From: JBNKDD01 sp050288085 | GTDB lineage: Bacteria > Chloroflexota > Anaerolineae > Aggregatilineales > UBA3940 | Assembly (NCBI GenBank): GCA_050288085.1 | Contig: JBNKDD010000056.1 | Location: 1 to 23,900, forward strand | Length of the DNA stretch: 23,900 nucleotides | Direction: 5' to 3' | Shown: piece by piece, positions 15,119-23,286 of the stretch | Layout: the number at the start of each line of letters is the position of its first letter | How positions within the stretch are numbered: position 1 is the first letter of the stretch | Program-made: the position numbers and the translations under genes | Notes under the pieces: generated by a model | What the model saw: the letters and a program-made list of their open reading frames with translations, nothing else | Told to the model about the DNA's origin: nothing | The model's database searches: none

Positions 15119-15161
15119 CTAACTTTCAAACAATTATACAAACTGTTTGAAAGTTAGTCAA
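15119..15161 (-). promoter_or_regulatory. Promoter with TetR operator, second system
   Basis: CTAACTTTCAAACA (15119-15132) and its exact complement TGTTTGAAAGTTAG (15144-15157) form a 14-base inverted repeat with an 11-base spacer. On the minus strand TTGACT (15156-15161) and TATAAT (15133-15138) are 17 apart, so the repeat covers the spacer and the -10 box. An extra AAACTTTC half-site lies at 15112-15119. This is the likely operator of the adjacent TetR. Confidence 0.82.
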
Positions 15162-15228
15162 AAACACCTGAATAGCGACAGAGCAATATTACGTTCTAAG
15201 CCTAAAATGAAATAACTTACACGTTGGC

Positions 15229-15296
15229 AGAAGTTTGTAGCCACCCCCTAATCCTCGCCGTGCTTTACCAAGCGCCGCTAGGCTGCACAGGGTGTA
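15229..15296 (-). repeat. Dispersed hairpin repeat, copy B
   Basis: Read on the minus strand it runs CCCTGTGCAGCC, then AGCGGCGCTTGGTAAAGC, then GAGGATTAGGGGGTGG and CTACAAACTTCTG. The two ends match copy C and the middle plus right end match copy A. It lies in the 436-base gap between the TetR promoter and degV; the remainder (15297-15520) has no feature I can support. Confidence 0.75.
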
Positions 15297-15531
15297 AAGT
15301 TCTGTAGAGAATCTCCGACCTATTTGTACGCCCCGATCTAGCTGCCGCTTTGAATTTGTCGGAAAGGTGACTAAAATGGGTTGGAGAAATCCACATACTT
15401 CAGGTGCATCGTAACAAGAACTGCGGCCTACACAGCAGCTGACTTCACTCCGCAAATCATAAAGCAGTATGAAATGCACTGTGAAGTTGGGCCATCACAC
15501 CAGGTCAAAGGCGGCCCCACAGGAGATCGTC

Positions 15532-16374
15532 GTGGTAATCAGAATTGTTACAGATACCGGGGTCAGTCTTCCCCCTAAGGTCATCAACGCATTCGATATT
15601 GCCATCGTATCGGGTGTTGTCGAGTTTGGCAGTAAGCAGTTCCTGGAATACCCGGATTTACCCCCACCGGATTTTTATCGACGCCTCGCGAAGGCGGGGT
15701 TCGTACCGGCCATCTGGGAACCTTCTATTCGGGCTTTTCACGATGTTTACAGCAGGCTTCTTGATCAAACCCCCAATGCCACCATTCTCTCGCTGCATAT
15801 GTCAGAAGTGCTGGCAAGCACCATCGAGCAGGCATGGCAGGCTGCTGAGTTGTTCCCCCAGGCGGATATTCGGATTATCGATACACGCTCGATAGCGCTT
15901 GGTCAGGGCTTGATGGTTCACGAGGCGGCTCAGATGGCCCGTGCCGGGGCATCGATTGACCGGATCATCCACTGCCTGGAGATTGTACAGGAGCGGATGT
16001 TGTTCTACCTGACTGCCGATACAACCGCCTATTTAGCGAAGGGTGGGTATCAAATAGATTACGACGATCTGGTTGATGTCAGGCCGGTGCTGACCCTGTA
16101 CGATGGCGAGATCACTGCTGTTGATGTTCACGAGAGGCGCACCGACGCCCTGCTTGCAATGCGGAAGTTGGTGCTGCAAGCTGAGCGGCGGCCAGGGATG
16201 CGCCTGGGTGTGATGCATGGGAACTGCGAAGCCGAAGCCGCCCTGATGTCAAGGGACATCGGGGGAAAGCTCAACCCGGAAACCCTGCTGATCGCGAGTA
16301 TCGGCGCGACGGTGGGGATCAATACCGGGCCGGGGGCGCTGGGTGTTTGCTGGTATTCGCTTGAAGATGGGTAG
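15532..16374 (+). CDS. DegV family fatty-acid-binding protein
   Basis: A 280-residue protein, the usual DegV length, from GTG 15532 with AGGAG at 15521-15525; an ATG at 15469 in the same frame would add non-family residues. It starts VIRIVTDTGVSLPP, the DegV opening (VTDSxADLP), with Thr replacing the usual Ser after the Asp. Later marks are TILSLHMSEVLAST, IIDTRSIALGQGLMV, TAYLAKGGYQ, RPVLTLYDGEI and TGPGALGV. DegV/FakB proteins bind a fatty acid and present it to the kinase FakA for phosphorylation; no FakA (DAK-like) gene is in the window. The usual DTxSxSxGxG segment is only partly preserved (DTRSIALGQG). Flanked on both sides by copies of the dispersed repeat. Confidence 0.88.
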   Translation: MVIRIVTDTGVSLPPKVINAFDIAIVSGVVEFGSKQFLEYPDLPPPDFYRRLAKAGFVPAIWEPSIRAFHDVYSRLLDQTPNATILSLHMSEVLASTIEQAWQAAELFPQADIRIIDTRSIALGQGLMVHEAAQMARAGASIDRIIHCLEIVQERMLFYLTADTTAYLAKGGYQIDYDDLVDVRPVLTLYDGEITAVDVHERRTDALLAMRKLVLQAERRPGMRLGVMHGNCEAEAALMSRDIGGKLNPETLLIASIGATVGINTGPGALGVCWYSLEDG

Positions 16375-16395
16375 TACACCTCGGCGGAAATTCAT

Positions 16396-16491
16396 TACCC
16401 CCTGTGCAGCCAACGGCTGCATCCGCCCCCCTTGCAAGGGGGGCAAAATCCGAGTGCAACGAGGATTGGGGGGTGGTTACAAACTTTTACC
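16396..16491 (+). repeat. Dispersed hairpin repeat, copy C
   Basis: Begins CCCCCTGTGCAGCC, has a short GCAGCC-AAC-GGCTGC stem, then the same perfect 20-base palindrome as copy D, GCCCCCCTTGCAAGGGGGGC (16425-16444). It ends GAGGATTGGGGGGTGGTTAC then AAACTTTT, like copy B. It occupies the gap between convergent degV and the kinase-like gene and may terminate transcription from either side. Confidence 0.75.
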
Positions 16492-16509
16492 AGCATGTAC
16501 TGGCACCTA

Positions 16510-18783
16510 TCAGGTCACACCCCAGATTTTGATCTGGCCGCTGGCATCGCCAGAAACCAGGCTGCGCCCGTCAGGGGAGAAAGTCAGGCAGGTGATACTG
16601 TCGGTGTGGCTGTTGAGGCTGCGCAACAGGCTGCCATCTTCCACATCCCACAACCTGACCCGGCGATCCTGCCCCCCGGTAGCGATCAGCGAACCATCGG
16701 TAGAGAAGGCCACATCGCGCACAATGCCCTCATGAGCGACCATCCGGGCGGTGACCTGTCCGGTTTCCAGGTCGATCACCTTGGCTGTTCCATCACGTGA
16801 TACCGATGCTGCCTGCCGCCCATCCGGGGAGGTCGCAATCGCATAGATGGCCCCACCGTGTGCCGGTATATCCATGATGATCGGGCAATCGGGTTGGGAG
16901 GTATCACGCACGCGCACATAGCCGTGATTTAAGCCGCAAACCAGGTAGGGGCAGGTGGGGCAAAAGTCCATCGCTGTGACCGGTTGGCGGTCATGTTCGC
17001 GCAGAGTACCCAGCCGTTTACCCTCTGGCAGTTTCCAGAGCGTCAGGAAGTAGCCGGAGGCTGTTGCCAGCAGGCCCGGATCGTGGCGGGCAAAAGCCAT
17101 CGCGCGGACCTGGCTGGCTAACCCGGCGATTGCGCCGCTGTATTCCACGTCGCCCATATCCCACAGCTTGATCAGGCCGTCCCAGTCTGCCGAGAGAAAC
17201 AGTTCCCCATCCGGTGAGAAGACGGTGTTACATATCCAGGTTTGCTGCTCCCCGATAGAAACATAAGGCTCACCTTCCGGCATTTTCCACAGGCAGGTTG
17301 ACCGGTCGGTTGAGCCGGAAGCCAGCAAATGACCATCTGGTGAGAAGGCTAACGACAATATCTGCGACCGGTGGGCGTTGATGTTTGTCCGCTGGCGGAG
17401 GTAGTCGGCCAGGTTGGCCCGGATGACCAACAGTCCCTCCGGGTCTTCAAGCTCACAGGGTGATTGTTTCTCGATCAGCCTTTCGAGGAGCTGCATGGCA
17501 ACCGGCCAGTGACCGGTTTCAGCGGCGGTGGCGGCCATCAGGTAGCAGGCTTCCTTGCTGCGAAAGGTGTTCGCCTGCCGGTTGATGCGATCGGCTTCAG
17601 CGTGGTCGGGCTGGTAAGATAATATCGTTTTAGCCAGCTTGATGGCTTCATCCCAGTAGTTGGCTGTCAGGGCGATTTGTGCCCTGGTCAACAGCGCCGG
17701 AATCCGCTGGCGGCCTGCGTCCTTTTCCAACCGGTTCAGCCGTTCGATCACCTCACCCTGGGCAACTTGCGGGCGCTGCTCAAGAATCTGGTAATAGAGG
17801 GTGATGGCCTGAGCCGGGTTTTCTTGCTCTAACATCAGGGCATCGGCATACATTTTTCCGAAGCTCTGGTTTAATCGACCGGTGCCCGTTTTCTGATGCT
17901 CGGCTATTGGCGTGGGCAGCGAATTAGCGACCCAGCCGACAGGCTGCCTGATCCGGCTGGCAACCATATGAAGCATCTGATCCCCGTGAAGCGCCAATGC
18001 CACTGCTGAGGCCATTTCCCCGGCGCTCAGGTAGCGCATGTTGGGCAGCTTGCTCATCGCTTTGTTCAGGACTTCCTGTGCGGCGTGTGGTATGTCCGGG
18101 AAACGGGCCGAGTCGATCAGCGGTATCTGGCGGTTGAGATGAGCAGCCATAAACTGGGTGCGGGTTGCACCTTCAAAAGGGAGTTCGCCGGTCAGCATCC
18201 GGTACAGCAGCGCCCCCATCGAGTAAACGTCGGCGGTCGGGGTGCAGGGAATACGCAAGAATATTTCAGGGGCGGCGTAAGGCAGCGCGGTTTCTGTCAG
18301 GCCGATCACCTGGGAGATTCCGAAATCGGTCAGGTAGTATTCACCGGTTCCGTTACACAGGATCACTTCAGGTCGCAGCCCCAGGTGGATAGTCCCATGC
18401 TGGTGGGCGGTATCAAGTGCCGCCGCCAGTTGGGTCATGATCTGGCAGATATCTTCATGGGGCAGGCGGCCTGACAGGTTAAGCCACTGGGCCAGCGTGC
18501 CGCCGGGTAGATAAGTCCTGATGGTGTAGGGGAAGTGATGCAATACGCCGTGTTCGATCACCGGCAGGATATACTGCTGCTCAAATCGTGCGACCTGCCG
18601 CAGCCAGTGAGTGAAGCGCCCCCGGAAGGTATCATCTTCAAGGTAGGACGAATGATAAACCGTCAGCTCTACGTATTGGCCGGTCGGGATGTGCTGCGCC
18701 AGGTAGGTGATCAGCCGGTCGTCTGTCCAGAGTTTTTTAATAATGTGATAATGGTCAAAGACTTGATCCGTCAGATCAAACAT
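16510..18783 (-). CDS. Pseudokinase-helical repeat-WD40 fusion protein
   Basis: A 757-residue cytoplasmic protein. Residues 10-270 have the Ser/Thr kinase (PknB-like) fold, with DFG (153-155), APE (171-173) and DVYSMGALLYRMLTGELPF. The catalytic loop reads HLGLRPEV (133-140) instead of HRDLKPEN, the VAIK lysine is Thr41, and the glycine-rich loop has no glycines (KLWTDDRLITYLAQ). Catalysis by the usual mechanism is therefore unlikely. Residues about 310-465 are helical and TPR-like (ENPAQAITLYYQILEQRP, NYWDEAIKLAKTILSYQPDH). Residues 468-757 hold seven WD40 repeats, enough for one closed propeller. Kinase-WD40 fusions are frequent in Chloroflexota and filamentous bacteria; this one looks like a signalling scaffold. 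Start ATG 18783 has no strong Shine-Dalgarno sequence. Confidence 0.85.
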   Translation of the reverse strand: MFDLTDQVFDHYHIIKKLWTDDRLITYLAQHIPTGQYVELTVYHSSYLEDDTFRGRFTHWLRQVARFEQQYILPVIEHGVLHHFPYTIRTYLPGGTLAQWLNLSGRLPHEDICQIMTQLAAALDTAHQHGTIHLGLRPEVILCNGTGEYYLTDFGISQVIGLTETALPYAAPEIFLRIPCTPTADVYSMGALLYRMLTGELPFEGATRTQFMAAHLNRQIPLIDSARFPDIPHAAQEVLNKAMSKLPNMRYLSAGEMASAVALALHGDQMLHMVASRIRQPVGWVANSLPTPIAEHQKTGTGRLNQSFGKMYADALMLEQENPAQAITLYYQILEQRPQVAQGEVIERLNRLEKDAGRQRIPALLTRAQIALTANYWDEAIKLAKTILSYQPDHAEADRINRQANTFRSKEACYLMAATAAETGHWPVAMQLLERLIEKQSPCELEDPEGLLVIRANLADYLRQRTNINAHRSQILSLAFSPDGHLLASGSTDRSTCLWKMPEGEPYVSIGEQQTWICNTVFSPDGELFLSADWDGLIKLWDMGDVEYSGAIAGLASQVRAMAFARHDPGLLATASGYFLTLWKLPEGKRLGTLREHDRQPVTAMDFCPTCPYLVCGLNHGYVRVRDTSQPDCPIIMDIPAHGGAIYAIATSPDGRQAASVSRDGTAKVIDLETGQVTARMVAHEGIVRDVAFSTDGSLIATGGQDRRVRLWDVEDGSLLRSLNSHTDSITCLTFSPDGRSLVSGDASGQIKIWGVT

Positions 18784-18872
18784 GTTAAACGAGTGGTATC
18801 CTCACTTTGATGGGGCAATATAGTTGGCCGCTTCTCATCCTCTCTAATTGTGGACAGTCGGTGTGAAGTCGG

Positions 18873-18891
18873 CTTTAACGCCGTGTTAAAG
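18873..18891. promoter_or_regulatory. Small inverted repeat upstream of the pseudokinase gene
   Basis: CTTTAAC (18873-18879) and GTTAAAG (18885-18891) form a perfect seven-base inverted repeat with a GCCGT spacer, 90 bases upstream of the pseudokinase start and 55 bases after the SGNH gene stop. It could be an operator or a weak hairpin; nothing else in this 162-base gap stands out. Confidence 0.35.
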
Positions 18892-18945
18892 GGAGGTTAA
18901 GTTGGGGCAGACAATTTAAGGCAGGGGGGAGGATAGAGACTGGTT

Positions 18946-20055
18946 TCAGGGTTCGACCAGTCCTTCTTCTATTAATAGATCGTACAACATTTCAGCCACT
19001 TGATGATGGACGGCTTCATTTGGATGGGCATCAACTGAATTTACCACCAGGTCAGCGGGCTCTGCTGACGCCATTGTTTCGGTTAGATTCAATACAGGGA
19101 CATTATACATTTCGAACGTGTCTTCGACGTGCCCGGTGATAGAAGCTGTTCTTTCCGGATCTGTCAGGCTGGGGAAGATCACCACCACAAGTGGGATATC
19201 ACGTTCCTCGCACCAATCATCAATGGCAAGTAATTCTTCTTCATGGGTTTGCCAGATCGCCGGGTCTTGATAGGCCGTATAAATAAAATCATAATATGGC
19301 ACATTGTGATGTAGGGCCGGTAAGCGGACTACCTGGTAATAGACAAAATTGAGAAAGTAGGAACGAAATACAATCTCCGGTGCCTGGTATTGTGTCATCA
19401 GGTCGTCTGTCCAGACCATACCATGCTTCCCAGCCGCAACGATAACATCATTGATGTAATACACCAGGATCACCATATCGGGTTGATAAGGATAGGATAC
19501 CAGCATGGAATATTCCTCATCGGTGGATACGCCGCCCCTGGCTACTGTCATGACGGCATAGTCTTCTCCGAGCAAATCTTCCAACTGGTTGGAGAGCCGG
19601 TCTTCAGGATTTTTGACACCAAAACCCGCCGCGAAAGAATCGCCAAGTACCACGATTCGCTCCCGCCCGGCCAGCTTTTCTTCTGTCCATTCTTCATCCC
19701 GATACCCTAATGTATTAAGGTGCCAGTAGCGTTCAAACCAGTTTCTGCTGGAAAGTGTAAATGCCAGGTGATCCGAACGTGCGACAAAGACCTTGAATAT
19801 AAACTCCAGCACCAATAACAAGAAAAACAGGCTAAAGAAAGAAAGCGTAAGCCCTTGCAACAGCTCCGCGATTTTTTCTTTTTTGGGGGGATTTGTCCAC
19901 AATCGTTTAGCAGCCAGAGTGAGCAGTATCCCTACCAGCCAGAGCAGGCTGTAGGTCAGCCAGTAGATCCGCAGTGTATTGACCAACCAGCCAAGCCCAC
20001 CGCCTATCAGCCCCAGGAGAATTACTAATATTATTTGCTTGATTGATTTGTTCAT
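18946..20055 (-). CDS. Membrane-anchored SGNH/GDSL-type hydrolase
   Basis: A 369-residue protein with three N-terminal membrane segments (about residues 8-26, 30-48 and 68-92) and an external or cytosolic SGNH hydrolase domain. SGNH marks are VVLGDSFAAGFG (nucleophile Ser140), ARGGVST (oxyanion Gly), YYINDV (oxyanion Asn) and DAHPNE (Asp342, His344). All four blocks are intact, so it should be an active esterase or acyltransferase. Related anchored proteins modify cell-surface polysaccharides, but the substrate here is unknown. AAGGG lies three bases from the ATG, and a TTGTCA-N16-TATAAT promoter lies just upstream. Confidence 0.85.
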   Translation of the reverse strand: MNKSIKQIILVILLGLIGGGLGWLVNTLRIYWLTYSLLWLVGILLTLAAKRLWTNPPKKEKIAELLQGLTLSFFSLFFLLLVLEFIFKVFVARSDHLAFTLSSRNWFERYWHLNTLGYRDEEWTEEKLAGRERIVVLGDSFAAGFGVKNPEDRLSNQLEDLLGEDYAVMTVARGGVSTDEEYSMLVSYPYQPDMVILVYYINDVIVAAGKHGMVWTDDLMTQYQAPEIVFRSYFLNFVYYQVVRLPALHHNVPYYDFIYTAYQDPAIWQTHEEELLAIDDWCEERDIPLVVVIFPSLTDPERTASITGHVEDTFEMYNVPVLNLTETMASAEPADLVVNSVDAHPNEAVHHQVAEMLYDLLIEEGLVEP

Positions 20056-20075
20056 AATCCCTTACTTGTGATTGT

Positions 20076-20103
20076 ATTATAGTAAGGCTATTTAGCATGA
20101 CAA
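20076..20103 (-). promoter_or_regulatory. Promoter of the SGNH hydrolase gene
   Basis: On the minus strand TTGTCA (complement of 20098-20103) and a consensus TATAAT (complement of 20076-20081) are 16 bases apart. The -10 box ends 20 bases before the ATG, giving a short leader. No palindrome overlaps it. Confidence 0.65.
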
Positions 20104-20144
20104 GCAATTCAGGGTAATCATGTTGAGATAGAGGAAAACACTTG

Positions 20145-20807
20145 ATGGTCGAATTGATACCGGTTATTGAATTTGAGCCATTGGCTTATTCCCAGGAAGG
20201 GCGGCGCAGCCCACCGGTTGAACGCCATCAGGACTGGTATAAGTATTGGAAAGAATCGTTGGCTGATTCAGGCATTACGGAGCTTGAGCCGGTAGAAAAT
20301 TCATGGCTGGTTCGGGTTGTGGACCTGACTCAACCCAACACGATTGCCAGACTGCTGCGCGTTCACTTGGGTGATCAAGTGGTTGAAACCCTGGATGATC
20401 TTGACTCCATTGGCCCTCTCAATGGCGGTTATGTTTTGAAGACAGAAACTTATTCTCTTTTGCCGACCTGCTGTGTAAGCCTTGAGGATATCAAGAGCTG
20501 GGAGGAGGCGTTGCGGATTAAACAATCACAGCAGCAACCGGCCTGGACACCCGTCTGGATCGGTCACCCCTGGATTTATTGTCGGAGGAAGGGTTCGCAT
20601 CTGGAGTTTAGCGGCTATGCCGAGTCCCCCGTCGGACTTGAGATGGCCTTCTCTGTGCGGCCTGATGAACTACAATCGGCGATTGAGTCTGCCCGTGAGA
20701 TAGTTACCGAATTCGGTCACCGGGCCAGGAGTGAACTGGCGAAACTCGTTCCTCAAACGCTTATCGATTCAACCCTGGCGATATTGTTGTGGGGGCATTC
20801 GTCCTGA
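20145..20807 (+). CDS. Hypothetical protein, unrecognised
   Basis: A 220-residue soluble protein without signal peptide or membrane segment. ATG 20145 is preferred over the adjacent TTG 20142; GAGG lies at 20131-20134. It is acidic in its first half and has several Trp-rich spots (HQDWYKYWKESL, PVWIGHPWIYCRRKG), then a stretch that looks like alternating strands (HLEFSGYAESPVGLEMAFSV) and two helices (PDELQSAIESAREIVTEFG, RARSELAKLVPQTL). I do not recognise a family and see no catalytic motif. It is transcribed away from the SGNH gene and is monocistronic. Confidence 0.7.
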   Translation: MVELIPVIEFEPLAYSQEGRRSPPVERHQDWYKYWKESLADSGITELEPVENSWLVRVVDLTQPNTIARLLRVHLGDQVVETLDDLDSIGPLNGGYVLKTETYSLLPTCCVSLEDIKSWEEALRIKQSQQQPAWTPVWIGHPWIYCRRKGSHLEFSGYAESPVGLEMAFSVRPDELQSAIESAREIVTEFGHRARSELAKLVPQTLIDSTLAILLWGHSS

Positions 20808-20900
20808 TTATTTCTAATAGGGCATCTGGTTTATTAGGGTTTTTGTGAGTGCTGAGCTATACTCATTTTATAGAAGCTGTAATTCCTCAACAACGAGTTT

Positions 20901-20916
20901 CGTGACTTTTATCACA
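20901..20916. promoter_or_regulatory. CRP/FNR-like palindrome upstream of the acyl-CoA synthetase
   Basis: CGTGACTTTTATCACA matches the TGTGA-N6-TCACA form at nine of ten fixed positions. It lies 220 bases upstream of the acyl-CoA synthetase, which is far for direct activation unless the transcript has a long leader. Tentative. Confidence 0.35.
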
Positions 20917-21030
20917 ATTAGTGTGTGATCTTGTGTACATTAATTCCCATGAAGAGTGAAGTACAGTTCATACTTGTTTGCGCCTATCGGGATGTGCTGC
21001 ATCCTGGGCGGTGAAAAAAATCTCTGGTTT

Positions 21031-21062
21031 GCCAGATCGGAGGTCTGCCAGATCGGAGGCTT
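21031..21062 (+). repeat. Two-copy 16-base tandem repeat
   Basis: GCCAGATCGGAGG occurs at 21031-21043 and 21047-21059, giving a 16-base period. It lies 74 bases upstream of the acyl-CoA synthetase start, beside a CCCTAATAGGG palindrome (21080-21090). The surrounding non-coding stretch (20808-21135) holds no other gene; these motifs may be regulatory, or the repeat may be simple slippage. Confidence 0.6.
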
Positions 21063-21135
21063 ACGCCGCTTTGAATAGGCCCTAATAGGGAAACCAACCC
21101 ATCCGAACTTACTACTATTAATGGACTAGGTGGAA

Positions 21136-23235
21136 ATGCTGAAAGACTTCTTTGCCCCAAAATCTGTAGCCGTGATTGGTGCGTCCCGCGAAGAGGGCAA
21201 GCTGGGCTACGCGGTTGTCAAGAATTTGATTGACAGCGGGTATGCCGCCGATCACAAGGTTTATCCGATTAATCCAAAAGCGGATGAAATTCTCGATATT
21301 AAGGCTTATGCCAGTGTACGTGATGTACCCGAAAGCATCGACCTGGCTGTGGTCGTAATCCCATACAAATACGTTCCTGCGGCAATCAAGGAATGTGGCG
21401 AAAAAGGCGTACCGGCGGCTGTTATCATCACCGCCGGTTTTCGTGAGGCCGGACATGAAGGTCTGGAACGCGAACACGAAGTTGTCGCCCTGGCTAAAGA
21501 ATACAATATGCGGATTATCGGCCCGAACTGCCTCGGTGTAATCGACACCTTCACCCCACTGAACGCTTCGTTTTCCGATGGCACGCCCCCCAAAGGCCCG
21601 ATGAACTTCACCTCGCAGTCAGGCGCACTGGGTACGGCCATCCTCGACTGGGCGATGGCCGGACGGCTCGGCTTCGCCAAGTTCGTCAGTCTGGGCAACA
21701 AAGCCGATGTGAGCGAGATCGACCTGTTCGAAGCCTGGGCCGATGACGAAGACGCTAACGTGTTGTTGGCCTACATCGAAGGTGTAACCAATGGGCAGAA
21801 GTTCATTGAGACATCCCGTGAGACCAGCAAGAAAAAGCCCATTGTGGCCGTCAAGTCCGGTGTGACCAGCGCCGGGTCGCGGGCAGTGTCTTCACACACC
21901 GGGTCGCTGGCCGGGTCGGAGCAGGCTTACGCCGCTGCGCTCAAGCAGGCCGGTATTGTGCGTGCTCACACCATGGAAGAGATGTTTGACTACGCGCTGG
22001 CCTTTGCCTACCAGCCGCTTCTGAAAGGCGATCGGATCGCCATCGTCACCAATGCCGGTGGGCCAGGCATCCTGGCAACCGACGCCATCGAGCGGGCCGG
22101 ATTGAAGATCGCCCGCTTTGAATTAGAGAACCAGCAAAAACTGGCCGAAGGGCTGCCCGAAGCGGCGTCTGCTGCTGACCCGGTAGACGTACTGGGAGAT
22201 GCCAAAGCGGATCGCTACGAATACGCTATTGACCTGGTTGCCAAAGACCCGAACGTGGACGGCATCCTGGTGATCCTCACCCCGCAGGCCATGACGGAGA
22301 TCGAGCGGACGGCTGAAGCGGTTGTCCAGCTTTCAAACCGGGTGGATATGCCGATCGTCACCTGCTTCATGGGTGAATTTGCGGTTGCCTACGGGATCGA
22401 CATCCTGACCCGCGGCGGCGTCCCGAACTATCCCTTCCCGGAGCGGGCGGTTCAGGCTCTCAAGGCGATGGCGGATTACCGCGATTTTAAGAAGAAACCG
22501 CTTCCGGTCTTCAAGAAGATCGAAATTGACCGCGAAGCGATCAAGAAAGTATTTGACAAAGTGCGGGCTGATGACCGCCTGTCCATCGGTGACTTCGAAT
22601 CTCGCGAGATTATGCAAGCCTGCGGCCTGCCGGTTCCCAAGGCTCAACTGGCAACCGACGCAGACGAAGCCATCCAGATTGCCCACGACATTGGCTATCC
22701 GGTTGTGCTCAAAATTGCCTCGCCGGACATCCTGCATAAGACCGATGTGGGCGGCGTTAAGGTTGGCCTGAGCTCCCCCGCCGATGTGCGTGATGCCTTT
22801 GACCTGATGGTCTACCGGGCTAACCGCTACGTGCCGGGTGCAAAGGTCTGGGGCTGCCTGGTGCAAGAAATGTCTCCCTCTGGCTTAGAAGTACTGGTCG
22901 GTATGAACCGCGATCCGCAGTTCGGGCCGCTGGTGACTTTTGCCCTGGGTGGGATTTACGTCGAGATTCTCAAAGACGCGACCTTCCGTGTTGCTCCTTT
23001 CTCAGAGTCAGAAGCCCGCGAGATGCTCGAAGAAATTCGCGCCAGGGCCTTGCTCGAAGGGGTGCGCGGCAAGCCGCCGGTCGATCAGGATGCGATTGTT
23101 GATGTCCTGCTTCGGATCGGGCAACTTGTCCAGGACTTCCCAGAGATTGTAGAATTAGATATCAACCCTGTCATCGTCTATGAAAAGGGTCAAGGGGCTA
23201 TGCCCATCGATATGCGGTTGGTCTTGAGCAGTTGA
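21136..23235 (+). CDS. Acyl-CoA synthetase (ADP-forming), fused alpha-beta
   Basis: A 699-residue enzyme that converts acyl-CoA (commonly acetyl-CoA), ADP and phosphate to acid, CoA and ATP, so it conserves energy at the end of fermentation. The alpha part comes first: a CoA-binding domain (SVAVIGASREEGKLGYAV, about residue 10), then ligase-CoA domains with SQSGALGTAI and the phosphorylated His254 in VSSHTGSLAGS. After a linker near residue 450 comes the ATP-grasp beta part (from about 480), with HKTDVGGV, whose His is the second phosphate carrier, and ELDINP near the end. ATG 21136 has AGG at 21128-21130; an in-frame GTG lies two codons upstream. All key residues are present. The BioD-like gene follows 51 bases later. 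Confidence 0.93.
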   Translation: MLKDFFAPKSVAVIGASREEGKLGYAVVKNLIDSGYAADHKVYPINPKADEILDIKAYASVRDVPESIDLAVVVIPYKYVPAAIKECGEKGVPAAVIITAGFREAGHEGLEREHEVVALAKEYNMRIIGPNCLGVIDTFTPLNASFSDGTPPKGPMNFTSQSGALGTAILDWAMAGRLGFAKFVSLGNKADVSEIDLFEAWADDEDANVLLAYIEGVTNGQKFIETSRETSKKKPIVAVKSGVTSAGSRAVSSHTGSLAGSEQAYAAALKQAGIVRAHTMEEMFDYALAFAYQPLLKGDRIAIVTNAGGPGILATDAIERAGLKIARFELENQQKLAEGLPEAASAADPVDVLGDAKADRYEYAIDLVAKDPNVDGILVILTPQAMTEIERTAEAVVQLSNRVDMPIVTCFMGEFAVAYGIDILTRGGVPNYPFPERAVQALKAMADYRDFKKKPLPVFKKIEIDREAIKKVFDKVRADDRLSIGDFESREIMQACGLPVPKAQLATDADEAIQIAHDIGYPVVLKIASPDILHKTDVGGVKVGLSSPADVRDAFDLMVYRANRYVPGAKVWGCLVQEMSPSGLEVLVGMNRDPQFGPLVTFALGGIYVEILKDATFRVAPFSESEAREMLEEIRARALLEGVRGKPPVDQDAIVDVLLRIGQLVQDFPEIVELDINPVIVYEKGQGAMPIDMRLVLSS

Positions 23236-23286
23236 TGAGAGTCCCATTAATTACCCCCAAATGCTATTGCGAGGAAAAAAACTTTT

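Noticed and set aside
15189..15479. Small minus-strand frame between tetR and degV
   Set aside because: It lies largely in dispersed repeat copy B and shows no protein signature.
2107..16491. Hairpin repeats considered as a CRISPR array
   Set aside because: The copies are dispersed over 14 kb, in both orientations, with variable interiors and no regular spacers.
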